Under the pieces are notes generated by a model. It was given only the letters and a program-made list of their open reading frames with translations, did no database searches and was not told where the DNA came from. Below, piece after piece: positions 49,618 through 60,539 of a stretch of 64,000 bases of DNA. The DNA comes from Marinobacter lutaoensis (GTDB lineage: Bacteria; Pseudomonadota; Gammaproteobacteria; Pseudomonadales; Oleiphilaceae): NCBI RefSeq assembly GCF_001981305.1, contig NZ_MSCW01000001.1:62001-126000 (forward strand), given 5' to 3'. Both the position numbers and the translations under genes were made by a program. Position 1 is the stretch's first letter; each line of letters opens with the position of its first letter.

Positions 49618-50177
49618 TCGGACGGCTCCAGATAGGGGGCGAGGGTGGTGGCCAGCTGGCCCTGGGCAGCCAGGATCAGGTCACAGGCCTCCCTGACCGC
49701 GCCGCGGCCTCCGGCCACGGTGGTGCAGTAGTCAGCCTGTTCGCGCACCAGCCAGTAGCCGTTGGGAACGGTGATGCCGAGGCCGGCGAACCGGATCGCC
49801 GGCAGGTCAGGCAGGTCGTCGCCCATGTAGGCAATGGCGTCCTGGGCAAGGCCCAGGCGGGCGGCTAATTCGAGCAGGGCCACCTTTTTGTCTTCACGGC
49901 CCTGGACCAGGTGCGTGATACCCAAGTCGGTCATGCGCTTTTCGGTCAGCGGCGACCGGCGGCCGGTGATCACCGCCACGGTAATGCCCGCGGCCATCAG
50001 CTGCTTCAGGCCCAGCCCGTCGAGGATATTGAAGCCTTTGAGCTCGTCACCGGAGGCGCTGAACAACAGAGTGCCGTCGCTCATGATGCCATCGACGTCG
50101 AAGGCGGCCAGGCGAACCCGTGCCGCCTTCGCCAGCAGCGGTGCCGGCCAGTGGGATTGGAGGGGATGTTCCAGCAT
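49614..50177 (-). CDS. kdsC: 3-deoxy-manno-octulosonate-8-phosphatase
   Basis: A 187-residue HAD-superfamily enzyme that removes phosphate from KDO-8-phosphate. Motif I is LAAFDVDGIMSDGTLLF, where the nucleophile is the first Asp of DVD. VITGRRSPLTEKRM, the lysine in REDKKVALLE, and AYMGDDLPDLPAI complete the HAD motifs. The length is right for the capless C0 subgroup. Its start overlaps the kdsD stop (TGATG). Confidence 0.95.
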   Translation of the reverse strand: MLEHPLQSHWPAPLLAKAARVRLAAFDVDGIMSDGTLLFSASGDELKGFNILDGLGLKQLMAAGITVAVITGRRSPLTEKRMTDLGITHLVQGREDKKVALLELAARLGLAQDAIAYMGDDLPDLPAIRFAGLGITVPNGYWLVREQADYCTTVAGGRGAVREACDLILAAQGQLATTLAPYLEPSE

Positions 50178-51157
50178 CAGATGACCCCCGCTCTGAGCAG
50201 GTCGTGCATGTTGATGGCGCCCACCAAGTCGCCGGCCGGGTTGGTCACCGGCAGGGCGTTGATTTTCAGCGCGTCCATTATATTGAGGGCCTCGGCGGCC
50301 AGGTGGTCCGCGCCGATGGTCTTGCCGTTACGCGTCATCACCGCATCGATGATGGTGTTGTGGATGTCCACCGCCTTGTCGAGGGTGCGGCGCAGGTCGC
50401 CGTCGGTGAAGACACCAACCAGGCGGCCGTCGGCGTCCACCACGGTGGTCATGCCCAGGCCCTTGCGGGAGATCTCGATCAGCGCTTCGCTCAGCGGTGT
50501 GCCTTCCCGGACTTTGGGGATCTGGTCGCCGGTGTGCATGATGTCGGAGACTTTCAGCAGCAGACGGCGGCCAAGGCTGCCACCGGGGTGGGAAAAGGCG
50601 AAGTCCTCGGCGCTGAAGCCCCGCGCTTCAAGCAGGGCCACGGCCAGGGCGTCGCCCATCACCAGGGTGGCGGTCGTGCTGGCGGTGGGCGCCAGACCGA
50701 GCGGACAGGCTTCCTCGGCCACCCGCACGTCCAGATTGGCCACCGCCTCGCGGGCCAGGATCGAGTCGGGGTTGCCCGTCATGCTGATCAACGGTGCCCC
50801 CATGCGCTTGATCAGCGGGAGGATGGTGACCACTTCGCTGGTGCTGCCGCTGTTGGATATGGCAATGACCACGTCCTGACTGGTGATCATGCCCAGATCG
50901 CCGTGACTCGCCTCGCCGGGGTGAACGAAAAAGGCCGGCGTGCCGGTACTGGCCAGGGTGGCGGCGATCTTGTTGCCAATGTGGCCGGATTTGCCCATGC
51001 CGGTGACCACCACGCGGCCCTGGCAGGCCATGATGGTCTCGCAGGCGCGGGTGAACTGTTCGTCGATTCGTTCTTCGAGGGCCTCGATGGCCGAGCGTTC
51101 AATTCGGATCGCGCGCAAGGCGGATGCTCGGAAGTCGTGACGGGGCGTGTCGGTCAT
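50177..51157 (-). CDS. kdsD: arabinose-5-phosphate isomerase
   Basis: A 326-residue isomerase making D-arabinose 5-phosphate from ribulose 5-phosphate, the first step to KDO. The N-terminal SIS domain has GRVVVTGMGKSGHIGNKIAA and ISNSGSTSEVVTILPLIKR (about residues 45-125). Two C-terminal CBS domains (MHTGDQIPKVREGTPLSEAL; DGRLVGVFTDGDLRRTL) follow. It leads the kdsD-kdsC-lptC-lptA-lptB operon and is divergent from mlaF. Confidence 0.96.
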   Translation of the reverse strand: MTDTPRHDFRASALRAIRIERSAIEALEERIDEQFTRACETIMACQGRVVVTGMGKSGHIGNKIAATLASTGTPAFFVHPGEASHGDLGMITSQDVVIAISNSGSTSEVVTILPLIKRMGAPLISMTGNPDSILAREAVANLDVRVAEEACPLGLAPTASTTATLVMGDALAVALLEARGFSAEDFAFSHPGGSLGRRLLLKVSDIMHTGDQIPKVREGTPLSEALIEISRKGLGMTTVVDADGRLVGVFTDGDLRRTLDKAVDIHNTIIDAVMTRNGKTIGADHLAAEALNIMDALKINALPVTNPAGDLVGAINMHDLLRAGVI

Positions 51158-51206
51158 GTGTCTTGCCTAGCATTCGGGTAAAGGGTTCGGGGGTTTGAAG
51201 GCGCGG

Positions 51207-51215
51207 ATTATACCA
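51207..51215 (-). promoter_or_regulatory. extended -10 promoter of kdsD
   Basis: TGGTATAAT on the - strand, about 50 bp before the kdsD ATG. The TGn extension compensates for a poor -35. It should serve the whole kds-lpt operon. Confidence 0.55.
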
Positions 51216-51326
51216 CCTCCCGTGGGCGGGTCGGAGCGGTTGCGGAGGCAATTACGGAAAGTTCAGGAAAATTATAGGTGACCATCCGGACATTTTGCCG
51301 TGGATACGTTGAGCTTGGCCGTCGCA

Positions 51327-51335
51327 TGGCATAAT
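51327..51335 (+). promoter_or_regulatory. putative extended -10 promoter of the mla operon
   Basis: TGGCATAAT ends 27 bp before the mlaF ATG. TTGAGC (51309-51314) is a rather close -35 (15-bp spacer). Confidence 0.45.
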
Positions 51336-51362
51336 GTAGCCGCTCCCCGAAAGAGGCAGATT

Positions 51363-52172
51363 ATGGGTTCAGACGCATACATTTCGCTGAAAGACGTGGT
51401 GTTTTCCCGCTCCGGACGCCGGATTTTCGACGGCATCAGCCTGGACATTCCCAGGGGGAAGGTCACGGCGGTCATGGGCCCCAGCGGCACCGGCAAGACA
51501 ACGCTGCTGCGCCTGATCGGTGGCCAGCTGAAGCCGGATTCTGGCAGCATCCGGGTGGCCGGGTACGAGGTCCCGACCCTGAAGCGTCGGGAGTTGTACG
51601 CGCTGCGGGAGCGGATGGGCATGTTGTTCCAGAGCGGCGCGCTGTTCACTGACCTCAGTGTCTACGAGAACGTTGCTTTCCCGCTGCGCGTGCATACCCG
51701 GTTGCCGGAGGACATGATCCGGGACATCGTCCTGATGAAACTGGAGGCGGTGGGGCTGCGCGGTGCCCGCGACCTGATGCCCTCGGAGCTGTCCGGCGGT
51801 ATGACCCGGCGGGTGGCGCTGGCCAGAAGCATCGCCCTGGACCCGGAGCTGATCATGTACGACGAGCCGTTCGCCGGCCAGGACCCGATCGCCATGGGCG
51901 TGCTGGTCAAGCTGATCCGGGACCTGAACCATTCCATGGGGCTGACCAGTGTGCTGGTGTCCCACGACGTGCCCGAGTCCCTCAGTATCTGCCATTACGC
52001 CTGCATCATCGCCGACGGCAAGGTGATCGGGCAGGGCACGCCGGAAGAGTTGCAGGCGCATCCGTCCGAGCAGGTGCAGCAGTTCCTGCAGGGACAGCCG
52101 GACGGCCCGGTGCCCTTCCATTACCCGGCCCGCAGCACGGCCCGGGATTTTGGTCTTGGAGGTGAGGCGTAA
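51363..52172 (+). CDS. mlaF: phospholipid transport ABC ATPase MlaF
   Basis: A 269-residue ATPase of the Mla pathway that maintains outer-membrane lipid asymmetry. The Walker A is [17 protein letters not shown] (about residues 39-55), the signature is [16 protein letters not shown], and Walker B is [15 protein letters not shown]. The His switch is [11 protein letters not shown]. The ATG at 51363 ([12 protein letters not shown]) fits the family. Its stop overlaps the mlaE start (TAATG). Confidence 0.95.
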   Translation: MGSDAYISLKDVVFSRSGRRIFDGISLDIPRGKVTAVMGPSGTGKTTLLRLIGGQLKPDSGSIRVAGYEVPTLKRRELYALRERMGMLFQSGALFTDLSVYENVAFPLRVHTRLPEDMIRDIVLMKLEAVGLRGARDLMPSELSGGMTRRVALARSIALDPELIMYDEPFAGQDPIAMGVLVKLIRDLNHSMGLTSVLVSHDVPESLSICHYACIIADGKVIGQGTPEELQAHPSEQVQQFLQGQPDGPVPFHYPARSTARDFGLGGEA

Positions 52173-52954
52173 TGCTGGATCGAATCGCCGCCCTGGGGCG
52201 GCTGACCCTCGCGGTGGTGGCGTCCCTGGGACGCTCCGGACGTTTTCTTGCCGGGGTGCTCGCCGGGGTACCCAGCCCCAGCACCGGTTTCCCGCTGCTG
52301 GTGCGGCAGATTTATGCGGTCGGTGTGCTGTCGCTGGCCATTGTGGTGGTCTCCGGTCTGTTTATCGGCATGGTGCTGGGGCTACAGGGCTACACCATCC
52401 TGACCGATTACGGGTCGGAGGCCGCCATCGGCCAGATGATCGCGCTGACACTGGTGCGCGAACTCGGGCCGGTGGTGACGGCGCTGCTGTTTGCCGGCCG
52501 GGCCGGCTCGGCGCTGACGGCGGAAATTGGTCTGATGAAGGCCACCGAACAGTTGTCCAGCATGGAGATGATGGGAGTTGACCCCCTGCGCCGGGTCATT
52601 GCTCCCAGGCTCTGGGCCGGCTTCATCGCCATGCCCGTGCTGGCCCTGATTTTCTCGGTGGTCGGTGTCTGGGGCGGCATGCTGGTAGGTGTGGACTGGC
52701 TGGGCGTCTACGAAGGATCGTTCTGGGGCAACATGCAGTCGTCCGTGGACTTCATGGACGATGTGATGAACGGTGTGATCAAGAGCGTCGTGTTCGGTTT
52801 CGTATGCGCCTGGATTGCGGTCTACCAGGGCTACGACTGCGTGCCGACCTCTGCCGGGATCAGCTCGGCCACCACCAAGACGGTGGTCTATTCCTCACTG
52901 GCCGTTCTGGGGCTGGATTTTGTACTCACCGCCGTAATGTTCGGCGATTTCTGA
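52172..52954 (+). CDS. mlaE: phospholipid transport permease MlaE
   Basis: A 260-residue inner-membrane permease with five to six hydrophobic helices. [36 protein letters not shown] and [20 protein letters not shown] are the diagnostic MlaE (YrbE) blocks. It forms MlaFEDB with mlaF, mlaD and mlaB. Confidence 0.95.
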   Translation: MLDRIAALGRLTLAVVASLGRSGRFLAGVLAGVPSPSTGFPLLVRQIYAVGVLSLAIVVVSGLFIGMVLGLQGYTILTDYGSEAAIGQMIALTLVRELGPVVTALLFAGRAGSALTAEIGLMKATEQLSSMEMMGVDPLRRVIAPRLWAGFIAMPVLALIFSVVGVWGGMLVGVDWLGVYEGSFWGNMQSSVDFMDDVMNGVIKSVVFGFVCAWIAVYQGYDCVPTSAGISSATTKTVVYSSLAVLGLDFVLTAVMFGDF

Positions 52955-52976
52955 GAAAGATCAACGGGAGCCGTGC

Positions 52977-53426
52977 ATGGCACAGAGAACCATTGAAATC
53001 ATTGTCGGCCTGTTCATGATTGCCGGTCTGGCGGCGCTGCTGTTCCTGGCGCTCCAGGTCAGCGGCCTGTCGCCCAAGGCGGCGGAGGAAACCTACACCC
53101 TGTATGCCAACTTCAACGACACCGGTGGCTTGCGTCCCCGGGGGCGGGTGTCCATGGCGGGGGTCACCATCGGTACCATCGACTCGATCACCCTGGACAA
53201 GGATACCTTCCAGGCGCGGGTGGCCATGTCCATCCATGCCAGCGTCGACAACATTCCCGCCGACAGCGCCGCAGTAATACGTACATCCGGCCTGCTCGGA
53301 GAACAGTACATTGATATATCCGTGGGTGGCGACCTGGAGTCGCTGAAAGACGGTGACACGTTTTACTCCACCCAGTCGGCCATGAACCTGGAGCGGCTGA
53401 TCGGCAATTTCGCGTCCGGTCGTTGA
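52977..53426 (+). CDS. mlaD: MCE-domain lipid-binding protein MlaD
   Basis: A 149-residue protein with an N-terminal membrane helix (IIVGLFMIAGLAALLFLAL, residues 7-25) and one MCE domain (YTLYANFNDTGGLRPRGRVS, VTIGTIDSITLD). It forms a hexameric periplasmic ring on MlaE. GLLGEQYIDISVGG is the conserved late block. It is shorter than E. coli MlaD (183) but normal for this lineage. Confidence 0.95.
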   Translation: MAQRTIEIIVGLFMIAGLAALLFLALQVSGLSPKAAEETYTLYANFNDTGGLRPRGRVSMAGVTIGTIDSITLDKDTFQARVAMSIHASVDNIPADSAAVIRTSGLLGEQYIDISVGGDLESLKDGDTFYSTQSAMNLERLIGNFASGR

Positions 53427-53464
53427 TGCCGCTTGGTAAACAGGACGAAACCCTGGAGGAAACA

Positions 53465-54118
53465 ATGGCAACCTTGAGTCGGCAATTGATGGTGTTCTGG
53501 GTCCTGCTGGCCGTTGCCGTGGCGCGCGCGCAGGCGGGCCCGGCCGAGGACCTGAAGGCCTACGTAGACGACAATACCCAGCGCCTGGTGGCGAAGCTCA
53601 ACGCCGAGCGCGGGCTGTACGGAAAGGATCCGGAAGCCTTCTACCGCAGCATGGACGAAGCCCTGAGCGATTTCGTGGATTTCCGTCGCATCGCGGCCCG
53701 GGTGATGGGGCGCTATGCCCGTCAGGCATCGCCGCAACAGCGCGATGCCTTCGTGGAGAAGTTCAAGCGCAGCCTGTTCGACAGCTATGCCCAGGCGCTG
53801 GTGAACACCGAGAACTTCCAGATCGAGGTTAGGGAGGTCACGCTGCTGCCTCAGCACCCGGACCGCGCCTCGGTGCAGCTTGAGGTGATCAGTGCCTCCG
53901 GCAATCGCTATCCGGTCACCTATTCCATGTATCGCAACGATCAGGGGCACTGGCTGATGGAAAACGTGATCGTCGAGGGGGTGAACATCGGTCTGGCCTT
54001 CCGGGACCGTTTCGCCCAGGAAATGGAAGCGAACCGGGGGCAGGTGCAGGCGGTCATCGACGGCTGGACGGACACCGTGAAATCCCTGGATCTGGATGAG
54101 GAAGCCAACAAGTCATGA
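53465..54118 (+). CDS. mlaC: periplasmic phospholipid-binding protein MlaC
   Basis: A 217-residue secreted shuttle between MlaD and the outer-membrane MlaA complex. The signal peptide is LMVFWVLLAVAVARAQA with cleavage near residue 24. DFRRIAARVMGRYARQASPQ and FVEKFKRSLFDSYAQAL are Ttg2D/MlaC blocks, and NVIVEGVNIGLAFRDRF ends the core. TGGAGGAAA precedes the ATG at 53465. It overlaps mlaB by 4 nt. MlaA is not in the window. Confidence 0.95.
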   Translation: MATLSRQLMVFWVLLAVAVARAQAGPAEDLKAYVDDNTQRLVAKLNAERGLYGKDPEAFYRSMDEALSDFVDFRRIAARVMGRYARQASPQQRDAFVEKFKRSLFDSYAQALVNTENFQIEVREVTLLPQHPDRASVQLEVISASGNRYPVTYSMYRNDQGHWLMENVIVEGVNIGLAFRDRFAQEMEANRGQVQAVIDGWTDTVKSLDLDEEANKS

Positions 54119-54423
54119 CCGGTGCCGAGGCGAGCGTGCAGTTGCGGGACGGCGCCCTGGTGGTCACCGGCCAGGTGGACGCCGATTCCGTTCTGGCGTT
54201 GCGGGCCCGGGGCGAGCAGCTGATCCGCCAGGCCGAAGCCGACCTGGTGGTGGATCTGTCCGGCCTGGAAACGGCGCACAGTGTGGTGTTGTCGATGCTG
54301 CTGTGCTGGCGCCGGTTGGCGGCGGAGTCGGGGCGACAGCTCCGGTTCCGTGGCGTCAGTGAGCGGTTGGCATCGCTGGCTGCACTGAGCAATCTCGGCG
54401 GCCAGCTGACCCGGGCCGACTAA
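54115..54423 (+). CDS. mlaB: STAS-domain protein MlaB
   Basis: A 102-residue cytoplasmic STAS protein that binds and stabilises MlaF. LRDGALVVTGQVDADSVLAL and VVDLSGLETAHSVVLSMLLC give the STAS fold; LSMLLCWRRLAAESG is typical of MlaB. It is the last mla gene. Confidence 0.9.
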   Translation: MTGAEASVQLRDGALVVTGQVDADSVLALRARGEQLIRQAEADLVVDLSGLETAHSVVLSMLLCWRRLAAESGRQLRFRGVSERLASLAALSNLGGQLTRAD

Positions 54424-54434
54424 TTGGTTACAAT
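54406..54434 (+). promoter_or_regulatory. putative promoter of ibaG-murA
   Basis: CTGACC (54406-54411), a 17-bp spacer and TACAAT (54429-54434). It overlaps the end of mlaB and lies 37 bp before ibaG. Confidence 0.5.
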
Positions 54435-54471
54435 CCCGCCCCTGGTTTTTCAAAATTTCCGAGGATGATGT

Positions 54472-54714
54472 ATGGATGCCGCTGCAGTCACCGAACGGGT
54501 CAAAGAAGCCCTGCCTGGTTGCGAGGTGCAGGTTCAGGTTGATGGCAATCACTACCTGGTCGTGGTGGTGGGCGACGTGTTTGAGGGGCTGCCGACCATC
54601 AAACGGCAGCAGATGATCAACAAGGCGCTGTTCCAGTATGTGATGGACGGCACCATCCATGCCCTCCATCCGCGTGCCTTCACTCCGTCCGAATGGGCCG
54701 AGCGCCAAGCCTGA
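54472..54714 (+). CDS. ibaG: BolA-family protein IbaG
   Basis: An 80-residue BolA-like protein (YrbA/IbaG). VTERVKEALPGCEVQVQVDG and HYLVVVVGDVFEGLPTIKRQ define the fold. The C-terminus ALFQYVMDGTIHALHPRAF carries the conserved histidine used for shared Fe-S ligation with monothiol glutaredoxins. It sits before murA, as in most gammaproteobacteria. Confidence 0.93.
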   Translation: MDAAAVTERVKEALPGCEVQVQVDGNHYLVVVVGDVFEGLPTIKRQQMINKALFQYVMDGTIHALHPRAFTPSEWAERQA

Positions 54715-56004
<1,290 letters not shown>

Positions 56005-56033
56005 GGCACAGCAGCGGAAAACCGGAAGGACGC

Positions 56034-56681
56034 ATGACAGACTCCATCACCATCGCGTTGTCGAAAGGACGCATCCTGGACGAAACCTTGCCGCTGCTGG
56101 CCGAGGCCGGGATCGAGCTGCTTGACGACGTCAAGAAATCCCGGAAGCTGGTGTTCCCCACCACGGATCCGGATGTCCGCGTCCTGGTCATCCGGGCGAC
56201 CGACGTGCCGACTTACGTCCAGTACGGCGGTGCCGATCTGGGCGTGACCGGCAAGGACGTGCTGATGGAACACGGTGGCGAGGGGCTGTATGAGCCCCTG
56301 GATCTGCACATCGCCCGGTGCCGGTTGATGACTGCCGGCCCCAAGGGGCAGCACCCGCCCGGTGGCCGCATCCGGGTGGCCACCAAATTCGTCAACCTGG
56401 CCCGCCGCTATTACGCCGAACAGGGGCGCCAGGCGGACATCATCAAGCTCTACGGGGCGATGGAGCTGGCGCCGATCCTCGGCCTGGCCGACGAAATCGT
56501 CGATATCGTGGACACCGGCAACACGCTCCGGGCCAACGGCCTGGAACCCCGGGACCTGATCGAACACATCAGCAGCCGGCTGGTGGTCAATCGCGCCTCG
56601 ATGAAGATGAAACACGGCCGGATCAACCCTATCATTGAGAAAATGGCCGCCGCGGTCCGGAAACGGCAGGCGGAGGCGTAA
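56034..56681 (+). CDS. hisG: ATP phosphoribosyltransferase, short form
   Basis: A 215-residue catalytic subunit for the first step of histidine synthesis. [20 protein letters not shown] opens it; [34 protein letters not shown] and [15 protein letters not shown] form the substrate site. The C-terminal ACT-like regulatory domain of long HisG is absent, so it should need HisZ, which is not in the window. GGAAGGA precedes the ATG at 56034. Confidence 0.95.
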   Translation: MTDSITIALSKGRILDETLPLLAEAGIELLDDVKKSRKLVFPTTDPDVRVLVIRATDVPTYVQYGGADLGVTGKDVLMEHGGEGLYEPLDLHIARCRLMTAGPKGQHPPGGRIRVATKFVNLARRYYAEQGRQADIIKLYGAMELAPILGLADEIVDIVDTGNTLRANGLEPRDLIEHISSRLVVNRASMKMKHGRINPIIEKMAAAVRKRQAEA

Positions 56682-56726
56682 TCCGGCGCGACCCTGGCCG
56701 GGGCACCTAGACATGGGAACACTGAC

Positions 56727-58052
56727 ATGACCGACGTACGCATCAAACGACTGAATGCCGCCCAGGAGGATTTCGACCAGGCGCTGGCCCAGCTGCTGGC
56801 CTGGGATGACAGCGTGGATCATCAGGTCAACGATGCGGTTCGTCAGATCCTCCATGCCGTGCGTACCCGGGGGGATGCCGCCGTTCTCGAACTGACCGAG
56901 ACCTTCGACCGGGTCACGGCCACCACCGTGGCGGACCTCGAAATGAGCCAGGAGCGGCTGCGGCAGGCTCTGGAGAGCATTCCCCGCCAACAGCGCGAGG
57001 CGCTGGAACAGGCGGCGGCGCGTATCCGCGACTACCATGAGCGGCAGCGGCAGGCCTCCTGGCGCTACCAGGATGAGGACGGTACCGTCCTGGGGCAGAA
57101 AGTCACCCCCCTGGACCGTGCCGGACTCTATGTGCCGGGCGGCAAGGCGGCCTATCCCTCCTCGGTGCTCATGAACGCCATTCCCGCCAAGGTGGCGGGC
57201 GTTGGGGAAGTGATCATGGTGGTCCCGACTCCGGACGGCCTGGTCAATGACATGGTGCTGGCGGCTGCGGCCATCGCCGGCGTGGACCGGGTGTTCACCA
57301 TCGGCGGCGCGCAGGCGGTCGGGGCTCTGGCTTATGGCACTGAAACCATTCCGGCGGTCGACAAGATCGTCGGCCCCGGCAACATCTACGTGGCCACCGC
57401 CAAGCGGGAAGTGTTCGGCACCGTCGGCATCGACATGATTGCCGGCCCCTCGGAAATCCTGGTGATCTGCGACGGCCACACCGATCCGGACTGGATCGCC
57501 ATGGATCTGTTCTCCCAGGCCGAGCACGACGAGCAGGCCCAGAGCATTCTGATCAGCCCCGACGCGGTGTTTCTGGACGCGGTGGAAGCCAGTATCCGCG
57601 CGTTGCTGCCGACCATGGAACGGGCCGACATCATTCGTGCCTCGCTGAATGACCGGGCCGCGCTGATCCAGGTGGCCGATCTCAAACAGGCCGCCGCCGT
57701 TGCCAACCGGATCGCCCCGGAGCACCTGGAACTGTCGGTGGAGGATCCGGAGGCCCTGTTGGCGGACATTCGCCACGCCGGCGCCATTTTCATGGGGCGC
57801 TACACCGCCGAGGCACTGGGCGACTACTGTGCAGGCCCCAATCACGTACTGCCGACCAGCGGCACGGCCCGGTTCTCCTCGCCGCTGGGGGTCTATGACT
57901 TCCAGAAACGCTCGTCCATCATCGGATTTTCCGCGGACGGTGCCAGTCGCATGGGGCGCGTGGCCTCGGTACTGGCCCGGGGCGAAGGGCTGACGGCTCA
58001 CGCCCGTTCGGCGGAATATCGCATCAACGACGGATCCACCTCGCAGGCGTAA
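56727..58052 (+). CDS. hisD: histidinol dehydrogenase
   Basis: A 441-residue zinc-dependent, NAD-linked enzyme of the last two steps of histidine synthesis. [38 protein letters not shown] and [19 protein letters not shown] are classic blocks. [31 protein letters not shown] and [15 protein letters not shown] carry catalytic His and zinc ligands. It lies between hisG and hisC. Confidence 0.97.
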   Translation: MTDVRIKRLNAAQEDFDQALAQLLAWDDSVDHQVNDAVRQILHAVRTRGDAAVLELTETFDRVTATTVADLEMSQERLRQALESIPRQQREALEQAAARIRDYHERQRQASWRYQDEDGTVLGQKVTPLDRAGLYVPGGKAAYPSSVLMNAIPAKVAGVGEVIMVVPTPDGLVNDMVLAAAAIAGVDRVFTIGGAQAVGALAYGTETIPAVDKIVGPGNIYVATAKREVFGTVGIDMIAGPSEILVICDGHTDPDWIAMDLFSQAEHDEQAQSILISPDAVFLDAVEASIRALLPTMERADIIRASLNDRAALIQVADLKQAAAVANRIAPEHLELSVEDPEALLADIRHAGAIFMGRYTAEALGDYCAGPNHVLPTSGTARFSSPLGVYDFQKRSSIIGFSADGASRMGRVASVLARGEGLTAHARSAEYRINDGSTSQA

Positions 58053-58054
58053 AC

Positions 58055-59107
58055 ATGAGTCAATACTGGAGCCCGCTGGTCCACGACCTGGAACCCTATG
58101 TGCCGGGCGAGCAGCCGAAGATGGCGGACCTGGTCAAACTGAACACCAACGAAAACCCGTTCGGCCCATCGCCGAAGGTGCTGGAGGCCATCCGGTCGGA
58201 GCTCAATGACAGCCTGCGCCTGTACCCGGACCCGGAGGGCGAATCGCTGCGCCGAACCATCGCCGACTACCACGGGGTGTCGCCCGAGCAGGTTTTTCTG
58301 GGCAATGGCTCGGATGAGGTTCTGGCGCACATCTTCCAGGCCTTGTTCCAGCATGGCGAGCCGGTGCTGTTTCCGGATATTTCCTACAGTTTCTACCCGG
58401 TGTACTGCGGCCTGTACCGGATTGAGGCCCGCCCGGTGCCGGTCACCGAATCCTTCGAAATCGATCCGGAGGACTACCGGCAAGCCAATGGCGGCATCAT
58501 CTTCCCGAATCCCAACGCCCCGACCGGCCGTTTCTTGGCACTGGACAAGGTGGAGGCGATCCTGCGGGCCAACCCGGATCGGGTGGTGGTGGTGGATGAG
58601 GCCTATGTGGACTTTGGGGGCGACAGCGCCATCCCACTGGTCGATCGCTACCCGAACCTGCTGGTCTGCCAGACCTTGTCCAAGGCCCGTTCGCTGGCCG
58701 GTCTGCGGGTGGGCTTCGCCATTGCCCAGGCCGAGCTGATCGAGGCGCTGAACCGGGTCAAGAACAGCTTCAACAGTTACCCCCTGGACCGGCTGGCGCT
58801 GGCCGGGGCCAAGGCTGCGTTCGAGGACGAGGCTTGGTTCCGCCGCTGCCGTGAGGCCGTGATTCACGAACGCGAGCGGGTGACCTCTGCGCTGGAAGGT
58901 CTCGGGTTCGAGGTGCTGCCGTCCAAGGCCAACTTCGTGTTCGCCCGCCATCCTGGCCGCTCCGGCTCTGAGCTTGCGAGGGGATTGCGGGGGCAGGGGA
59001 TCATCGTGCGCCATTTCGACAAGCCCCGCATCCGGGACTTCCTGCGGATCACCATCGGTACCACCGAACAGAACGACGCCCTGATCCGGGGGTTGCAGAC
59101 TCTGTAA
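58055..59107 (+). CDS. hisC: histidinol-phosphate aminotransferase
   Basis: A 350-residue class I/II PLP aminotransferase converting imidazole acetol phosphate to histidinol phosphate. [38 protein letters not shown] and [13 protein letters not shown] are diagnostic; the PLP lysine is in [18 protein letters not shown]. It begins 2 nt after hisD. Confidence 0.96.
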   Translation: MSQYWSPLVHDLEPYVPGEQPKMADLVKLNTNENPFGPSPKVLEAIRSELNDSLRLYPDPEGESLRRTIADYHGVSPEQVFLGNGSDEVLAHIFQALFQHGEPVLFPDISYSFYPVYCGLYRIEARPVPVTESFEIDPEDYRQANGGIIFPNPNAPTGRFLALDKVEAILRANPDRVVVVDEAYVDFGGDSAIPLVDRYPNLLVCQTLSKARSLAGLRVGFAIAQAELIEALNRVKNSFNSYPLDRLALAGAKAAFEDEAWFRRCREAVIHERERVTSALEGLGFEVLPSKANFVFARHPGRSGSELARGLRGQGIIVRHFDKPRIRDFLRITIGTTEQNDALIRGLQTL

Positions 59108-59136
59108 GCGGTCGTTTCGACAACGGAGGGAACGTC

Positions 59137-59880
59137 ATGGTACATCGCGCCGAACTCTTGGCACGGCTGGACGACTGGCTCCAGCCCCGGAACTTTCAGG
59201 ATTACTGCCCGAACGGGCTTCAGGTGGAAGGCCGGGAAACCGTTGGCACGCTGGTAACGGGGGTCACAGCCTCCCTGGCCTTGATTGAGGCGGCGATTGC
59301 AGCGAACGCGGACATGATTCTGGTGCACCACGGCTACTTCTGGAAGGGCGAGGACCCCTGTGTGCGGGGAATGAAGAAAGCGCGCCTGAAGCGGCTGCTG
59401 GAACATGACCTCAACCTGGTGGCCTACCATCTGCCCCTGGACGATCATCCCGACTATGGCAACAATCGCCAGTTGGCCGAGGTGCTGGGACTGAGGAATG
59501 CCCGTCCGCTCGATGGCTTGGTCTGGCAGGGCGAGCTGCCGGAGCCCATGACTCCCGGGGCACTGGCTGATCACCTGGCATCCCGGCTGCACCGGCAGCC
59601 GCTGCATGTGGGGGAAGGGCCTGCCGAGATCCGGCATGTCGGGTGGTGCACCGGCGCCGCCCAGGGCTTCATCGACAGGGCCCTGGCCGCGGGACTGGAT
59701 GCTTACATCAGTGGCGAAATTTCCGAGCCCACCACCCACACCGCCCGAGAAGCGGGCATTCATTATTATGCCGCCGGCCATCACGCCACCGAGCGTTATG
59801 GCGTGCAGGCGCTGGGGGAAGCGTTGGCTCGGGAATTCGGGTTAACGCACCTTTTTATCGACTGCGATAACCCGGTCTAA
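59137..59880 (+). CDS. Nif3-like dinuclear metal-binding protein (YbgI type)
   Basis: A 247-residue NIF3/DUF34 protein. The metal-binding residues appear as MILVHHGYFWKGEDP near residues 63-77 and, near the C-terminus, AGHHATERYGVQALGEALA. CPNGLQVEGRETVGTLVTGV is the N-terminal block. The family forms hexameric toroids; claims of GTP cyclohydrolase activity are not generally accepted, and no function is assigned here. GGAGGGAA precedes the ATG. It follows hisC by 29 nt and ends 20 nt from convergent zapG. Confidence 0.9.
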   Translation: MVHRAELLARLDDWLQPRNFQDYCPNGLQVEGRETVGTLVTGVTASLALIEAAIAANADMILVHHGYFWKGEDPCVRGMKKARLKRLLEHDLNLVAYHLPLDDHPDYGNNRQLAEVLGLRNARPLDGLVWQGELPEPMTPGALADHLASRLHRQPLHVGEGPAEIRHVGWCTGAAQGFIDRALAAGLDAYISGEISEPTTHTAREAGIHYYAAGHHATERYGVQALGEALAREFGLTHLFIDCDNPV

Positions 59881-59899
59881 CGAACAACGGCCCTGGAGG

Positions 59900-60343
59900 T
59901 CAGGCTTTGCTGGTGTTGCGGTCTTTGTCCAGCCCGAAATCCTCCGCCAGGGTGCCCTTGGCTTCCGGATCGGGTTTCGGCGCGTAGTCCCGTGGCGGCT
60001 CCGCCGGAGCGCCATCCCGCACGTCCTCCAGGCGTTTGCTGGAGGTCTCATGCTCCAGCTCCTCCAGCCAGTCCTCGTCGTTGCACAGACGGTTGGCGCC
60101 CCGGGCCATGTGCTGGTTTACGTCTCGGTAGGCGTCGTTGAATCGACGCAGCAGGTGGGCGGCCTCCATAAAGTGTTCGTTCACCTGGGCTTGGTAACGG
60201 GTGTACTCGCTGCGCAGTTCTTCGATTTGCTGCTCGGCCCGCCGCTGACGAAGCGTCTGTCCCTGGCCGGAGCGGCCCACCAATATCCCGATCACGATGC
60301 CAATCACCAGCGCCGCCAGCGCTGCCAGAATCAGGTTCGTCAT
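59900..60343 (-). CDS. zapG: cell-division/envelope protein ZapG (YhcB, DUF1043)
   Basis: A 147-residue protein with one N-terminal membrane helix (LILAALAALVIGIVIGILVG, residues 4-23) and a cytoplasmic coiled coil (QQIEELRSEYTRYQAQVNEH). FMEAAHLLRRFNDAYRDVNQ is the DUF1043 hallmark. YhcB/ZapG affects division and envelope synthesis in E. coli. The ATG at 60343 places the helix at the very N-terminus; the frame reaching up to 60559 is not real. It is divergent from zapE, the usual arrangement. A TATACT (60397-60392) may be its -10. Confidence 0.9.
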   Translation of the reverse strand: MTNLILAALAALVIGIVIGILVGRSGQGQTLRQRRAEQQIEELRSEYTRYQAQVNEHFMEAAHLLRRFNDAYRDVNQHMARGANRLCNDEDWLEELEHETSSKRLEDVRDGAPAEPPRDYAPKPDPEAKGTLAEDFGLDKDRNTSKA

Positions 60344-60539
60344 ATGCAATGTCGTCCTTTGTAACCAGAAATGAGCAAAGCCCGTCTCCCGAGTATAACG
60401 TGCCGGGGCGGTGGCCGCCCATGTTCCACGCCTGCGCCAATCGTCGTATTGCCCCGGGGCGGGCCCGAATGGCGAAAAAATGCGAAATGAGCGAAAATAC
60501 CGCGCCCAAGTTTCACGTCCAATTTCCGGGAATAGTCTG

